This document shows, piece after piece, positions 37,359 through 44,893 of a stretch of DNA of 64,000 nucleotides (its first letter is position 1; each line of letters starts with the position of its first letter). The DNA comes from Aurantiacibacter zhengii. Lineage in GTDB: Bacteria > Pseudomonadota > Alphaproteobacteria > Sphingomonadales > Sphingomonadaceae. The notes under the pieces are model-generated. The model had not been told where the DNA came from, searched no databases, and worked only from the letters and a program-made list of their open reading frames with translations. The stretch is taken from assembly GCF_003584125.1 (NCBI RefSeq), contig NZ_QXFL01000003.1, positions 186,001 to 250,000 of the forward strand. Direction: 5' to 3'. The position numbers and the translations under genes were made by a program.

Positions 37359-37742
37359 GTGTATTGATCCTTTTTGTGTTTCGATTGCGCCTCCGCGCAA
37401 TCGTCCTCGCTAGATGCGCTTCCCCCGGATCAAGTCCGGGGTGCGCGCCCGCTGCGGGCGGCCGTTCGGCCTTGCGGCCTGCTAGTCGCAGACCGGGCAA
37501 TTTCCGGCTTTGGCGGATCGTGCGGGACACGGGCGCGAAGCGGCCGCAAGCGCGAACGCGCGCCCGAGCCAATGCGAGGAAAGCCAAGGGGCGCGGAGGC
37601 GCCCCGCCCGGCGCTTGAGGGACTAAAGCAAGAATGCCCGCCCGCCGGAGGGGGAAGGGAGTATCTCAACGGCGAGCGGGCATGAAACGGGCGGCGGCAT
37701 GTTCCTCGCCGCCCGCTGGTCGAAGCGTCAGATGGCGCGCGC
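37359..37742. repeat. Composite inverted repeat (copy B) between capsid and connector genes
   Basis: A gene-free 384-base gap. Left arm about 37401-37490 (CGTCCTCGCTAGATGCGCT, GCGCGCCCGCTGCGGGCG, CGTTCGGCCTTGCGGCC) matches the reverse complement of the repeat upstream of prs (6510-6600). A palindrome CCCCGGA-TCAAG-TCCGGGG (37423-37441) is inserted in that arm. The right arm 37535-37570 (GCGAAGCGGCCGCAAGCGCG, AACGCGCGCCCG) is roughly its inverse. The end 37573-37620 (GCGAGGAAAGCC...CGGCGCTTGAGG) recurs at 39002-39051. It may form an extended hairpin in DNA or RNA. Confidence 0.7.
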
Positions 37743-38897
37743 TTACGCTTCGATTTTCAGCAGCTTGATGGCCGAGCTGTCCAGCACCTGCCCGCCGACG
37801 CGCTTCGTCGCGTAGAAGTGGACGAAGGGCTTGTTGGTGAACGGATCGCGCAGGATCTGCGTGGCGCTGCGTTCGGCGATGATATAGCCGGCCTTGAAGT
37901 TGCCGAAGGCGATGGGGAAGGTGCCGCCTGCCACGTCCGGCATGTCCTCGGCCTCGATCACCGGATAGCCCAACAGGCGATCCGGCTGGCCTTCCACTAG
38001 GCCCGGCTGCCACAGGAACGCGCCGTCGGTGGTCTTCAGCTTGCGCACGTGGGAGAGCGTGGCCGAGTTCATCACCCAGCTTGCGCCCTGGCGGTGCCCG
38101 GCTTTCATCGTGTGAACGAGGTCGATCAGGCGGCCTTCGGGGTTGGCGTCGAAGCCGTCCGCATCGCCCGAGCCGATGTACTGCACCGAGCCGAACGGAC
38201 GCACCGCGTCACCCGCCATGCTGGTGGGCGAGGCGAGGAAGCCGCGCGGCTGGTCCACGCCCGAGCCATTGACGAAAGCAGCACCCTCGGCGCGAGCGAA
38301 TTCCATCGCCACTTCGCTGGCGAGCCAGCCTTCAAGGTCGAACGCGGCATCGTCCAGCATGGACTGGCTGGCGGCGGGATTGGCGTAGAGCTCACCCGTG
38401 GGCGGCGCGATCTCGGCAAAGTTCGGCGCATCGGTTTCCGGACGCGGCGCGGTTTCTCCGACCCAGCCCGAGGCGGTGCCGCCGGTGGTGACGAGCTTGC
38501 GATAACCGGCAGAGCCGACCTGCACCACCTGCGCGATCTGGCGGATGGGGGAGATTTCCTTGAGCTCGCTGGCAATCATCGCGTCGATCTCACGCGGGAC
38601 GGCATAGCCGCCATCCGCCGGGCTGGAGCCGGACATCGACTTCACTTCGGTTTCCCGGCCACGGCGCAGGTAGCCATCGACGAAGCCTTTCACTTCGGCG
38701 CTGGGTTCCTGTCCTGCGGCAGAGCCGATGGCGGGACGCACAGCAGCCTTTCCGATCTTGTCGATGCGGGCCTTCACTTCGTCGACATCAGAACGCAGCA
38801 CCTTGATCGCCTCGTCCGCCTTGTCCTGGCGGGCGACGATGTCGAAGCTGTCGTTGAGAGTGTCGGTGTTGAGAGGGGTTTCGATCTGGATATCCAT
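37743..38897 (-). CDS. GTA gp5, major capsid protein (HK97 family)
   Basis: 384 residues from the ATG at 38897, with AAAGGAAA upstream; a longer frame to 38954 has none and reads into the repeat. The N-terminal 100 or so residues are a charged delta-domain scaffold (DKADEAIKVLRSDVDEVKAR), normally removed by the protease. The mature part shows the HK97 fold markers PREIDAMIASELKEISPIRQ and GYPVIEAEDMPDVAGGTFPI. Repeats flank the gene on both sides (37359-37742 and 38936-39048). Confidence 0.95.
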   Translation of the reverse strand: MDIQIETPLNTDTLNDSFDIVARQDKADEAIKVLRSDVDEVKARIDKIGKAAVRPAIGSAAGQEPSAEVKGFVDGYLRRGRETEVKSMSGSSPADGGYAVPREIDAMIASELKEISPIRQIAQVVQVGSAGYRKLVTTGGTASGWVGETAPRPETDAPNFAEIAPPTGELYANPAASQSMLDDAAFDLEGWLASEVAMEFARAEGAAFVNGSGVDQPRGFLASPTSMAGDAVRPFGSVQYIGSGDADGFDANPEGRLIDLVHTMKAGHRQGASWVMNSATLSHVRKLKTTDGAFLWQPGLVEGQPDRLLGYPVIEAEDMPDVAGGTFPIAFGNFKAGYIIAERSATQILRDPFTNKPFVHFYATKRVGGQVLDSSAIKLLKIEA

Positions 38898-38935
38898 GTA
38901 TTTCCTTTCGGTGGGGGGAGGGTTTGGCGGCGTCC

Positions 38936-39048
38936 GGGCGCGAAGCGACCGCAAGCGCGGATGCGCGCCTGCAGCCGCCCCGGAGCGGAGGGGAGAGGTT
39001 CAGGCGAGGAAAGCCTAAGGGCCCCGATGGGCCTGCCGGCGCTCGAGG
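38936..39048. repeat. Intergenic repeat (copy C) between protease and capsid genes
   Basis: GCGAAGCGACCGCAAGCGCG then GATGCGCGCCTGCAGCC (38941-38977) aligns with 37537-37570 at most positions, and GCGAGGAAAGCCTAAGGG ... CCGGCGCTCGAGG (39004-39050) aligns with the end of copy B. The two copies flank the capsid gene in the same orientation. Confidence 0.68.
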
Positions 39049-39441
39049 CTAAACAAACAGATGCACTCGTGCATTGGGTTGCAGGGGGTGGGTGACGAGG
39101 CTGACTTCGAACAGGTCGATGTCCTCCAGCACGCGTCCGGCTGGCCCGCGGCGGTATCCACGGGCGCGGTAGCCGAAGCTGAGCCCGTTGGTGCGGCGAG
39201 CGAGCAGCTCCTGACTTGCCCGGCTGGCGGGATTGTCGATGCGGGCGATCACCCTGAGGCCGCGATCGTCTTCCTGCGCCAGTTCGACCGTGCCGATCGG
39301 CTGGTCCGAATTGTGCTGCCAGTACAGCGGCAAAGGCTCCTTCCGCGCAGCCAGCGTGCGGGCGAAAGCGCCTTTGACGATGGTGTCCCTCGCGCTGTCG
39401 GCAATGTCGAACAGGGCGGCGTACCCTGCGATACGCGTCAC
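39049..39441 (-). CDS. GTA gp4, prohead protease
   Basis: 130 residues from a GTG that overlaps the upstream stop (GTGA); a longer frame to 39516 is not supported. The pattern IAGYAALFDIADSARDTIVKGAF, then LPLYWQHNSDQPIGTVELAQ with the catalytic histidine, and RTNGLSFGYRARGYRRGP with the serine, is the HK97 prohead protease (U35) family. It matures the capsid protein encoded next. It is shorter than many phage relatives but like the GTA version. Confidence 0.9.
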   Translation of the reverse strand: MTRIAGYAALFDIADSARDTIVKGAFARTLAARKEPLPLYWQHNSDQPIGTVELAQEDDRGLRVIARIDNPASRASQELLARRTNGLSFGYRARGYRRGPAGRVLEDIDLFEVSLVTHPLQPNARVHLFV

Positions 39442-39746
39442 CGCAGCAGCTCCGGCACGCCGATGCGCACGGCAATGCCAATCAGCAGCAGCGCCATCAG
39501 GCCGCGCACGCACCACTCGATCACCGCCTTTGAAGCGCTGGCCTTCGCCGCGCGCCAGGCGCTCAGCAGGTCACGCAGTTCGTCGAGATCGTCGTGCGCG
39601 CCCTCGTCATCGAGGCCGAGCTTGTCGAGCACGCGTTCCGCGCCCAGTTCGCTCGACTCTTCCACGATGGCGCGCAGCGTCACCAGGTCCGCGCCGGTAT
39701 CGATTGCCTGGGCTACCAGCCCGGCGAGCATGTCTTGTCGGTTCAT
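39438..39746 (-). CDS. DUF6127 family small membrane protein of GTA clusters
   Basis: 102 residues. It starts MNRQDMLAGLVAQAIDTGADL, has an acidic middle (LGLDDEGAHDDLDELRD) and one C-terminal membrane segment (about 76-97, CVRGLMALLLIGIAVRIGVP). It lies between portal and protease, overlapping both by 4 bases. RcGTA has a small gene (g3.5) in the same place. Function unknown; membrane attachment of assembling heads is only a guess. Confidence 0.8.
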   Translation of the reverse strand: MNRQDMLAGLVAQAIDTGADLVTLRAIVEESSELGAERVLDKLGLDDEGAHDDLDELRDLLSAWRAAKASASKAVIEWCVRGLMALLLIGIAVRIGVPELLR

Positions 39747-40906
39747 GTGTTGTCTCCTGATGGAGCGAGGCCCAGCATCGCGCGCTTCTCGTCAGCGGTA
39801 AGGAAATCGGCGCCGCTCACCTGCGCCCACAGCTTCTCACGGTCTTCCGCAAGCGCAGGCACACGGTCGAGATCGACCGAGAGCGACAGGTCTGGGAACC
39901 ACGGCGAGAGGCCTTGCGAGAGGCCATCGAGGATCTTGCCAGCAAGCGGCAGCAGGGTGAGCCGCCACAGCGCGCGGTTGGCCTCGCGGTAATTGGAATA
40001 GGTGTTGTCGCCCGGCAGGCCGAGCAGCATGGGCGGCACGCCAAACGCGAGCGCAATGTCGCGCGCGGCGGCCGCTTTCAGCTCGGCAAAGTCCATGTCG
40101 GCGGGCGAGAGCGAGAGGCTCTGCCACCTCAGCCCGCCCTCCAGCAGCATCGGTCGCCCGGCATTGCCGCCACCCTGGTAGGCGCTGGAAAGCTCTGCCT
40201 TCAGCCTGTCGAACTGGTCGGAGGTGAGGCCCGCGGTGTCGCTGCCGTTGTCATAGACCAGCGCGCCACTGGGCCGCGCCGCGTTTTCCAGCAGGGCAAG
40301 GTTCCAGCGCGCGGCCTCGTTGTGGATCGCCACCGCCTGCTCCGCCGCCGAGAGGCAGCCCGCGCCGTAATGATCGTCCGCCGGATGAAAGGCTTTCAGG
40401 TGGATGAGGCAGGGCCAGCCATCCTCGTCCTCTAGCGGAATGTCGCGAACCGCATCGCCCACGCGGTAGCGATAGGCGACGGGCCAGCCATCCTCGCCCT
40501 GCACGACCGAAACCCGCTCGGGCCGCAAGGCGAACAGCGAGGCGGGGCGATTGCCCGCGCCTTTGCCGATCTGCACGAAGGCATTGCCGTGAAGCAGCAG
40601 GTGCGCTGCGAGCGTTTCCATCAGCGATCCGCCATCCTGTGCGGCGCGCAGCATCGCGGCGATCTGCGGAGCAGTGTCGGAGAGGGGCGCATTGCCCACC
40701 CCCTCCGCCACGATCCGCACGGCCCGCTGGGCGACGGGATTGTCGAGGAAGGCATGGCGCACGGCGGAGCGGTATTCGAACGGCTGGCGGGCACCGCCGC
40801 GCTCGTGCGTCCACCCCCAGGCGGAATGAAACCCGCGCCCGATAGGCACGGCTGTTGCTCCGCCGCCGCCCTTGAAGGCGGCGCGGAGGCTGTGGATGAA
40901 AGACAT
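39743..40906 (-). CDS. GTA gp3, portal protein (HK97 family)
   Basis: 387 residues. Features: YRSAVRHAFLDNPVAQRAVR (about 45-64) and LAAHLLLHGNAFVQIGKGAG (about 97-116), the portal-specific helix and stem. Further on are VAIHNEAARWNLALLENAAR and IALAFGVPPMLLGLPGDNTY (about 279-298), the signature of HK97-type portals. It forms the dodecameric ring through which DNA is packed. It starts 50 bases before the opposite-strand insertion gene. Confidence 0.95.
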   Translation of the reverse strand: MSFIHSLRAAFKGGGGATAVPIGRGFHSAWGWTHERGGARQPFEYRSAVRHAFLDNPVAQRAVRIVAEGVGNAPLSDTAPQIAAMLRAAQDGGSLMETLAAHLLLHGNAFVQIGKGAGNRPASLFALRPERVSVVQGEDGWPVAYRYRVGDAVRDIPLEDEDGWPCLIHLKAFHPADDHYGAGCLSAAEQAVAIHNEAARWNLALLENAARPSGALVYDNGSDTAGLTSDQFDRLKAELSSAYQGGGNAGRPMLLEGGLRWQSLSLSPADMDFAELKAAAARDIALAFGVPPMLLGLPGDNTYSNYREANRALWRLTLLPLAGKILDGLSQGLSPWFPDLSLSVDLDRVPALAEDREKLWAQVSGADFLTADEKRAMLGLAPSGDNT

Positions 40907-40956
40907 GGGTTTTCCTTCGTCTTGCCGTCTTGCGGTCGGGCGGCCACAAGAGCGGG

Positions 40957-41463
40957 ATGGGAATTTTCGAGTATTTCAAAGGCCGCAGGATTCGACTTGA
41001 GTCGCCCCTAAGTCCGGACGAAGTTGCGAAAAGGATAAACCGGGCAAGCGGCTCGCGCTTCAACCTCTTCAGCAGAGGGATTAAGGGCGGGGTCCTTAGA
41101 CATCACATGAACCTGTTCGATCAGGGCACATGGCCTTTCAGCTATAATGCGAGCCCGGTTTTGGTCGGAAGGCTTATGGACAAGGATGGCGGGTGCGCGA
41201 TCGACGCGAAATTCAGGGCCCCGGTCTGGGTCTATGGGTTCTATATCATGTGGTATTTGATCGTGACGCTGTTCGTTTTGATCGCCGTTGCGCTGGTTCT
41301 TGAAGGCAGAATGACCACAGAAGGGTGGATCATATTTCCTGCCATGGCCTTCTTCTCCATTGCTCCCGTAGGGTTGCATTATCTCTTCGTTAGAGGTGAG
41401 CAATCGCTGGAAGGCATTTTGCAGATGCTTACAGATGAGGGCTCGTTAATTCGGATCGAGTAA
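40957..41463 (+). CDS. Opposite-strand membrane protein inserted in the GTA cluster (moron-like)
   Basis: 168 residues from the ATG at 40957 (AGAGCGGG upstream). It runs against all other genes of the cluster, its stop being 2 bases from the terL stop. A soluble N-terminal part (about 1-88, with SPLSPDEVAKRINRASGSRF) precedes two membrane helices (about 89-115 and 124-145) and a short tail. GC content and codon choice (ATA, AGA, TTA, CTT, TTG) differ from the flanking genes, suggesting later acquisition. No family is recognised; it could be a cargo gene altering the host envelope or an immunity protein. Confidence 0.75.
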   Translation: MGIFEYFKGRRIRLESPLSPDEVAKRINRASGSRFNLFSRGIKGGVLRHHMNLFDQGTWPFSYNASPVLVGRLMDKDGGCAIDAKFRAPVWVYGFYIMWYLIVTLFVLIAVALVLEGRMTTEGWIIFPAMAFFSIAPVGLHYLFVRGEQSLEGILQMLTDEGSLIRIE

Positions 41464-41465
41464 CT

Positions 41466-42797
41466 TTATAGCGCCCGAACAGCAGGCTCACCCCTTCTTC
41501 CCAGCATCAGCTCGGTCATCGCCCACACCAGCGCGTCCGCCCTGTCCGGCGATCTCCCCGGTCCTTGGTAGCCGCCGCCGGCCATTACGCAGCACAGTTC
41601 GTCTTCCAGCAGCGGGAAGGTGCCGATGTGGTTCACGCGGCCTGCTTCGTAGAGCGCGGCGACGGGTTCGGCCCGCGCGCTCTTGCCGGTGCTGGCGTGG
41701 ACCAGTTTCAGCGGCATCTGGCAGTCGGCGGCGCGCAGCACGCTTTCCACCATCGCGCCGCCCTGGTTGGCTTCGGCCACCACGCGGTCGGCCTTCCACA
41801 CCATTGCGGCAGAGGCGACCGCGCGGGCCCAGCGTTCGGGGCTGGGGCGCTCCACGCTGGCATCGGCCAGCACCTTGGCCTGTCCGCTCTCGGTTAAAGC
41901 GCAAACCACTATCCCGCAGGCATCGCCGCGCGCGCTGGCGGGCGGGTCGACGCCGATCACGGTGCGCATGCGCTGCTCAAGGCACAAATCCTGGCGGCAC
42001 CTCTCCAGCATGGAGCGGGACCACAATGCGCCCTCGACATCGGCCAGCAGTTCGCCGTTCAGCTCCTGGCGCCCCAGGGCGGTGGAGCCGTATTGCCGCT
42101 TCATCGCGCGGATGAAGTCGGCGGGCAGGTGCTCCGCATTGTGATAGGTGCTGCCGCGCGTCACCGCGACATCGGGGTCGGTCCCGTCGCCCACCAGCCT
42201 ACGCATCAGCGGCACGGCGCGCGGGGTGGTGGTGGCGAGCACTTGCGGGCGCTCTCCCAACCGCAGACCCATCTGCAGATTATCCCAGCAAGTCATGGCG
42301 CGTTCCGAAGAATTATCCCATTTGGCGATTTCATCGCACCAGGCGTGGCTGTGCTGCGGCCCTCGCAATGATTCGGGTTCAAGCGCCGAATATAGCGTCG
42401 CCTGCGCGCCATTCGGCCAGGTCAGCCGCCGCAGGGACGGTTCGAAAACTGGCCCGTCGTCACCCGTGTGGCAAGCGAGCAGGCCGCTCTCGCCTTCCAC
42501 CATCACGCTGCGCGCCTCTCCGATGGATCGGGCGACCAGTGCGATGCGGGCGAAGGGGTCCTCCTCCGCGATGTGGCGCACCCATTCCGCCCCGGCGCGC
42601 GTCTTGCCGAAACCGCGCCCGGCGCAGATCAGCCAGACGCGCCAATTGCTTTCTGGCGGCAGCTGTTCGCTGCGGGCCCAGAACGGCCAGTAAGCCTCCA
42701 GCGTTTCCTTCTCGTCTTCCGGCAAGTGCCGCAGCAGCCTGTGCCGGTCACTGTCTTCCATATTGAAGACGAAGCGGCCCCGCTCAATCGCGTCCAT
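41466..42797 (-). CDS. terL: GTA gp2, terminase large subunit
   Basis: 443 residues. The ATPase Walker A is CAGRGFGKTRAGAEW (about 59-73) and Walker B is HSHAWCDEIAKW with the catalytic D-E (about 149-160); the coupling motif is ATTTPR. The nuclease domain starts with TVIGVDPPAS (about 282-291) and ends with SPDRADALVWAMTELML. It drives DNA packaging and, in GTAs, works without sequence preference. Its start overlaps the upstream terS-like gene by 14 bases. Confidence 0.96.
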   Translation of the reverse strand: MDAIERGRFVFNMEDSDRHRLLRHLPEDEKETLEAYWPFWARSEQLPPESNWRVWLICAGRGFGKTRAGAEWVRHIAEEDPFARIALVARSIGEARSVMVEGESGLLACHTGDDGPVFEPSLRRLTWPNGAQATLYSALEPESLRGPQHSHAWCDEIAKWDNSSERAMTCWDNLQMGLRLGERPQVLATTTPRAVPLMRRLVGDGTDPDVAVTRGSTYHNAEHLPADFIRAMKRQYGSTALGRQELNGELLADVEGALWSRSMLERCRQDLCLEQRMRTVIGVDPPASARGDACGIVVCALTESGQAKVLADASVERPSPERWARAVASAAMVWKADRVVAEANQGGAMVESVLRAADCQMPLKLVHASTGKSARAEPVAALYEAGRVNHIGTFPLLEDELCCVMAGGGYQGPGRSPDRADALVWAMTELMLGRRGEPAVRAL

Positions 42798-43428
42798 CGG
42801 GCAACGGCAGGGTCATGCCGTCCTCCGCCAGCAGCTTCTCCGCCGCCGCCTTGCGTTCTCGCATCAGGTCGATCTTGGCATTGAGGCGCGCCAGCACGTC
42901 GCCCCTGTTCTGCTTGCTGCGCCGGGCCTTTTCGCGCGCGGCACTTTCCTTGTGCGCGGCCAGCAGGCGCAGGGCGTTGGCCACGTCCATCTTGTAGCCC
43001 GGATCGGGATCGCGCAGGTAACCCAGCACTTCCATTTCCAGGTTGGTGTAGCCTTCATACAGCGCGGCTTCCCACTTCGCGGCAAAAGCAGTGTCGCTGG
43101 CGCGCTTGGAATAAACCGTGGAGAGGGGCACGTTCGCCTGCGATGCGGACAGGCGAATGTTGGACGTTTCGGCAAGCAGTTCGAGGAAGTGGCGCTGCCA
43201 CTTGCCATCGTTGCTGTTCGTGGCGGGCACTTCATCCACCCGCACCACGCCTTCGTGCAGGGCGGTTTTCCATGCTTGCGCGAAGATGTGGTTGCGGTCT
43301 TTCTGCGTATAGACCGCCCGTTTGGAAACACCGCTGGCGGCGACTGCCGACGTGATGGTGCGCGTTTCGGCCAGCGTTTCCAGAAACGCCGGTATCCATT
43401 TCGGTCCGGGTATGGCGATATCGCTCAC
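42784..43428 (-). CDS. terS: GTA gp1-like DNA-binding small terminase subunit
   Basis: 214 residues. Two similar helix-turn-helix units are visible: about 8-55 (PKWIPAFLETLAETRTITSA, then GVSKRAVYTQK) and about 73-125 (GKWQRHFLELLAETSNIRLS, then NVPLSTVYSKR), each ending in a W-x-x-A-L-x-E-G-like segment (WKTALHEG and WEAALYEG). The C-terminal half is a long charged helix. RcGTA gp1 also acts as small terminase and binds DNA only weakly. It is the first gene of the operon. Confidence 0.86.
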   Translation of the reverse strand: MSDIAIPGPKWIPAFLETLAETRTITSAVAASGVSKRAVYTQKDRNHIFAQAWKTALHEGVVRVDEVPATNSNDGKWQRHFLELLAETSNIRLSASQANVPLSTVYSKRASDTAFAAKWEAALYEGYTNLEMEVLGYLRDPDPGYKMDVANALRLLAAHKESAAREKARRSKQNRGDVLARLNAKIDLMRERKAAAEKLLAEDGMTLPLPDGRD

Positions 43429-43484
43429 ATGCCCCTCCGTTGGTTCTGCCTGTTGAATCCTGCGCGATGCCGGGCCCGGCCACG

Positions 43485-43516
43485 AAAAAGGGCGGCTCCC
43501 GTAACGGGACCGCCCT
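43485..43516 (-). terminator. Intrinsic terminator in the GTA leader
   Basis: Reading leftward, AGGGCGG-TCCCG (43516-43505) pairs with CGGGA-CCGCCCT (43501-43489) with loop TTA and one bulged base, followed by TTTTT (43489-43485). It lies 57 bases upstream of the first GTA gene, so any transcript starting near 43570 must read through it. It may be an attenuator or may insulate the operon from upstream transcription. Confidence 0.78.
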
Positions 43517-43571
43517 CGAAGTGCCTCAGCCCGGTGGTGCGGGCCGACTCGGTTTATCGCGATGTTCCGTT

Positions 43572-43600
43572 TCTCTAACCAAACAGCGTGACGATGTCAA
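43572..43600 (-). promoter_or_regulatory. Possible promoter of the GTA operon
   Basis: On the minus strand TTGACA (43600-43595) is followed after 17 bases by TAGAGA (43577-43572). The -35 is perfect for a housekeeping sigma factor and the -10 is poor. The surroundings (43560-43640) are AT-richer than average, as in promoter regions. It lies between yqaA-like and the leader terminator. Evidence is positional and weak. Confidence 0.35.
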
Positions 43601-43698
43601 TGCAAAAGTGCCAAATAGGTTAGTTTGTTGGACTTGGTGGGAGGCTTGGCAAACCCTCCTGCCTGCCGTAGATGCCGCAAAACCTCTCGGGATCTTCC

Positions 43699-44349
43699 AT
43701 GCTTCGCGGACTTTACAACTGGACGATGGCCAAGGCCGCGCATCCCCACGCGCAGTGGTGGCTGGCCTTTTTCGCCTTCATCGAATCGAGCTTTTTCCCC
43801 ATCCCGCCGCACCCTCTGCTGGGGCTGATGTGCCTGGCAGAGCCGAAGAAGGCGATCCGTTTCGCGCTGATCTGCACCGGCTTTTCCGTGCTGGGCGGGC
43901 TGTTCGGTTACCTGATCGGTTACTTCCTTTACGACCTCGTTGGCGAATGGCTGATCGGGGTGCTGGGCCTGACGGACAGCTTTCCCAAGGCCGCCTGCTA
44001 CATCCGCGAACAGGGCGCGGCAGCGGTATTCCTGGCGGCGGGCACGCCGATCCCGTTCAAGCTGATGACCATCACCGCCGGCTTCATCGAGATGAACCTC
44101 GTCACTTTCCTGCTGGCCGCGATCGCGGGCAGGGCGCTGATCTTCATGGTGGTGGGCGTACTGTTCCAGTTCTTCGGGGCACCGATCAAGGCGATTATCG
44201 ACAAGTACCTGGGCATGGTGACCACCGCCTTTGTCATTCTGGTCGTGGGCGGCTTCGTGGCCATCACCCAACTGGGCGGCCACGATGATGAAAGCGATTC
44301 GAGCGATCCGTGCGCCCAGGTCACCTCGATGGAGGATCTCCAGCGCTAG
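43699..44349 (+). CDS. YqaA/DedA-like SNARE-associated membrane protein
   Basis: 216 residues from the ATG at 43699; 43672 is also possible. It has about five hydrophobic segments and the family pattern FIESSFFPIPPHPLLGLMCL (about 27-46), with conserved proline-rich loop, and FLAAGTPIPFKLMTITAGFI (about 115-134) near the second half. YqaA-like proteins are short relatives of DedA membrane proteins, several of which act as lipid flippases. It lies 16 bases before arsC on the same strand. Confidence 0.85.
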   Translation: MLRGLYNWTMAKAAHPHAQWWLAFFAFIESSFFPIPPHPLLGLMCLAEPKKAIRFALICTGFSVLGGLFGYLIGYFLYDLVGEWLIGVLGLTDSFPKAACYIREQGAAAVFLAAGTPIPFKLMTITAGFIEMNLVTFLLAAIAGRALIFMVVGVLFQFFGAPIKAIIDKYLGMVTTAFVILVVGGFVAITQLGGHDDESDSSDPCAQVTSMEDLQR

Positions 44350-44365
44350 GGAGGAGGCAAGTGCG

Positions 44366-44893
44366 ATGCGCAACGTACTGTTCCTGTGCACGGCCAATTC
44401 GGCACGCTCAATTCTGGCCGAGGTGATCCTGCGCGACGCTGCGCCGGGACGCTTCGCCGCTTATTCCGCGGGTAGCACCCCGCGCGGGGTGCCCAACCCG
44501 CTGGCGCTGCAACTGCTGGCGGCGAAAGGGCATGTGATCGACGATCTCTCGTCCAAGAGTTGGGAGGTCTTCGCGCGCGGCGCGCCAACGATGCACGCCG
44601 TCATCACGGTATGCGACAATGCCAGAGGCGAAAGCTGTCCGATCTGGCCAATGAACGCCGCGTTCGGCAGGCCGGTGCAGGCGCATTGGGGCGTGCCAGA
44701 CCCCGCCGGCGTGACGCCTGACGGCACGCATGTCGATGGCGACATGTCCAGCTTCGAAACAGCCTATGCGCGCCTGTCGGACAGGGTGGCCAGGATGCTC
44801 GCGCTGGATGAAGATGCCATGACGCCGCGCGAATGGGGCGACGCCCTGATTGCCATCGGGCGCGAAGCAGAGGGGGCGACGGGGCATGGCTGA
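44366..44893 (+). CDS. arsC: Arsenate reductase, low-molecular-weight phosphatase type
   Basis: 175 residues from the ATG at 44366 with a strong GGAGGAGG site. The N-terminal CTANSARS (about 8-15) is the CX5R catalytic loop, and later VTVCDNARGESCPIWP (about 80-95) holds two further cysteines for the thiol relay seen in thioredoxin-linked ArsC. It reduces arsenate to arsenite. The next gene, overlapping by 8 bases, encodes an aquaglyceroporin, which can release arsenite; no arsB or acr3 efflux gene is nearby. Confidence 0.88.
   Translation: MRNVLFLCTANSARSILAEVILRDAAPGRFAAYSAGSTPRGVPNPLALQLLAAKGHVIDDLSSKSWEVFARGAPTMHAVITVCDNARGESCPIWPMNAAFGRPVQAHWGVPDPAGVTPDGTHVDGDMSSFETAYARLSDRVARMLALDEDAMTPREWGDALIAIGREAEGATGHG

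Larger units (their letters stand above)
28501..43428 (-). mobile_element. Gene transfer agent (RcGTA-type) structural gene cluster
   Basis: About 15 kb of mostly overlapping minus-strand genes in the order of the Rhodobacter capsulatus GTA genes g1 to g15: terminase subunits, portal, small membrane protein, protease, capsid, connector, gp7 slot, gp8, major tail protein, gp10, tail chaperone, tape measure, gp12, gp13, gp14, gp15, then DUF2793. Absent are integrase, replication, repressor and lysis genes, which argues for a domesticated GTA and against a prophage. GTAs package random host DNA and move it to relatives. Regulators and lysis genes are elsewhere in known systems. All structural genes appear open, so selection has kept them. 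Confidence 0.88.

Noticed and set aside
28501-43428. Reading the cluster as an inducible prophage
   Set aside because: No integrase, attachment sites, repressor, replication or lysis genes are present, and gene order follows RcGTA exactly.
43601-43613. A sigma-54-like TGGCAC...TTGCA on the minus strand upstream of the GTA genes
   Set aside because: Spacing is 2 bases instead of 5, so the -24 and -12 elements cannot be contacted together.
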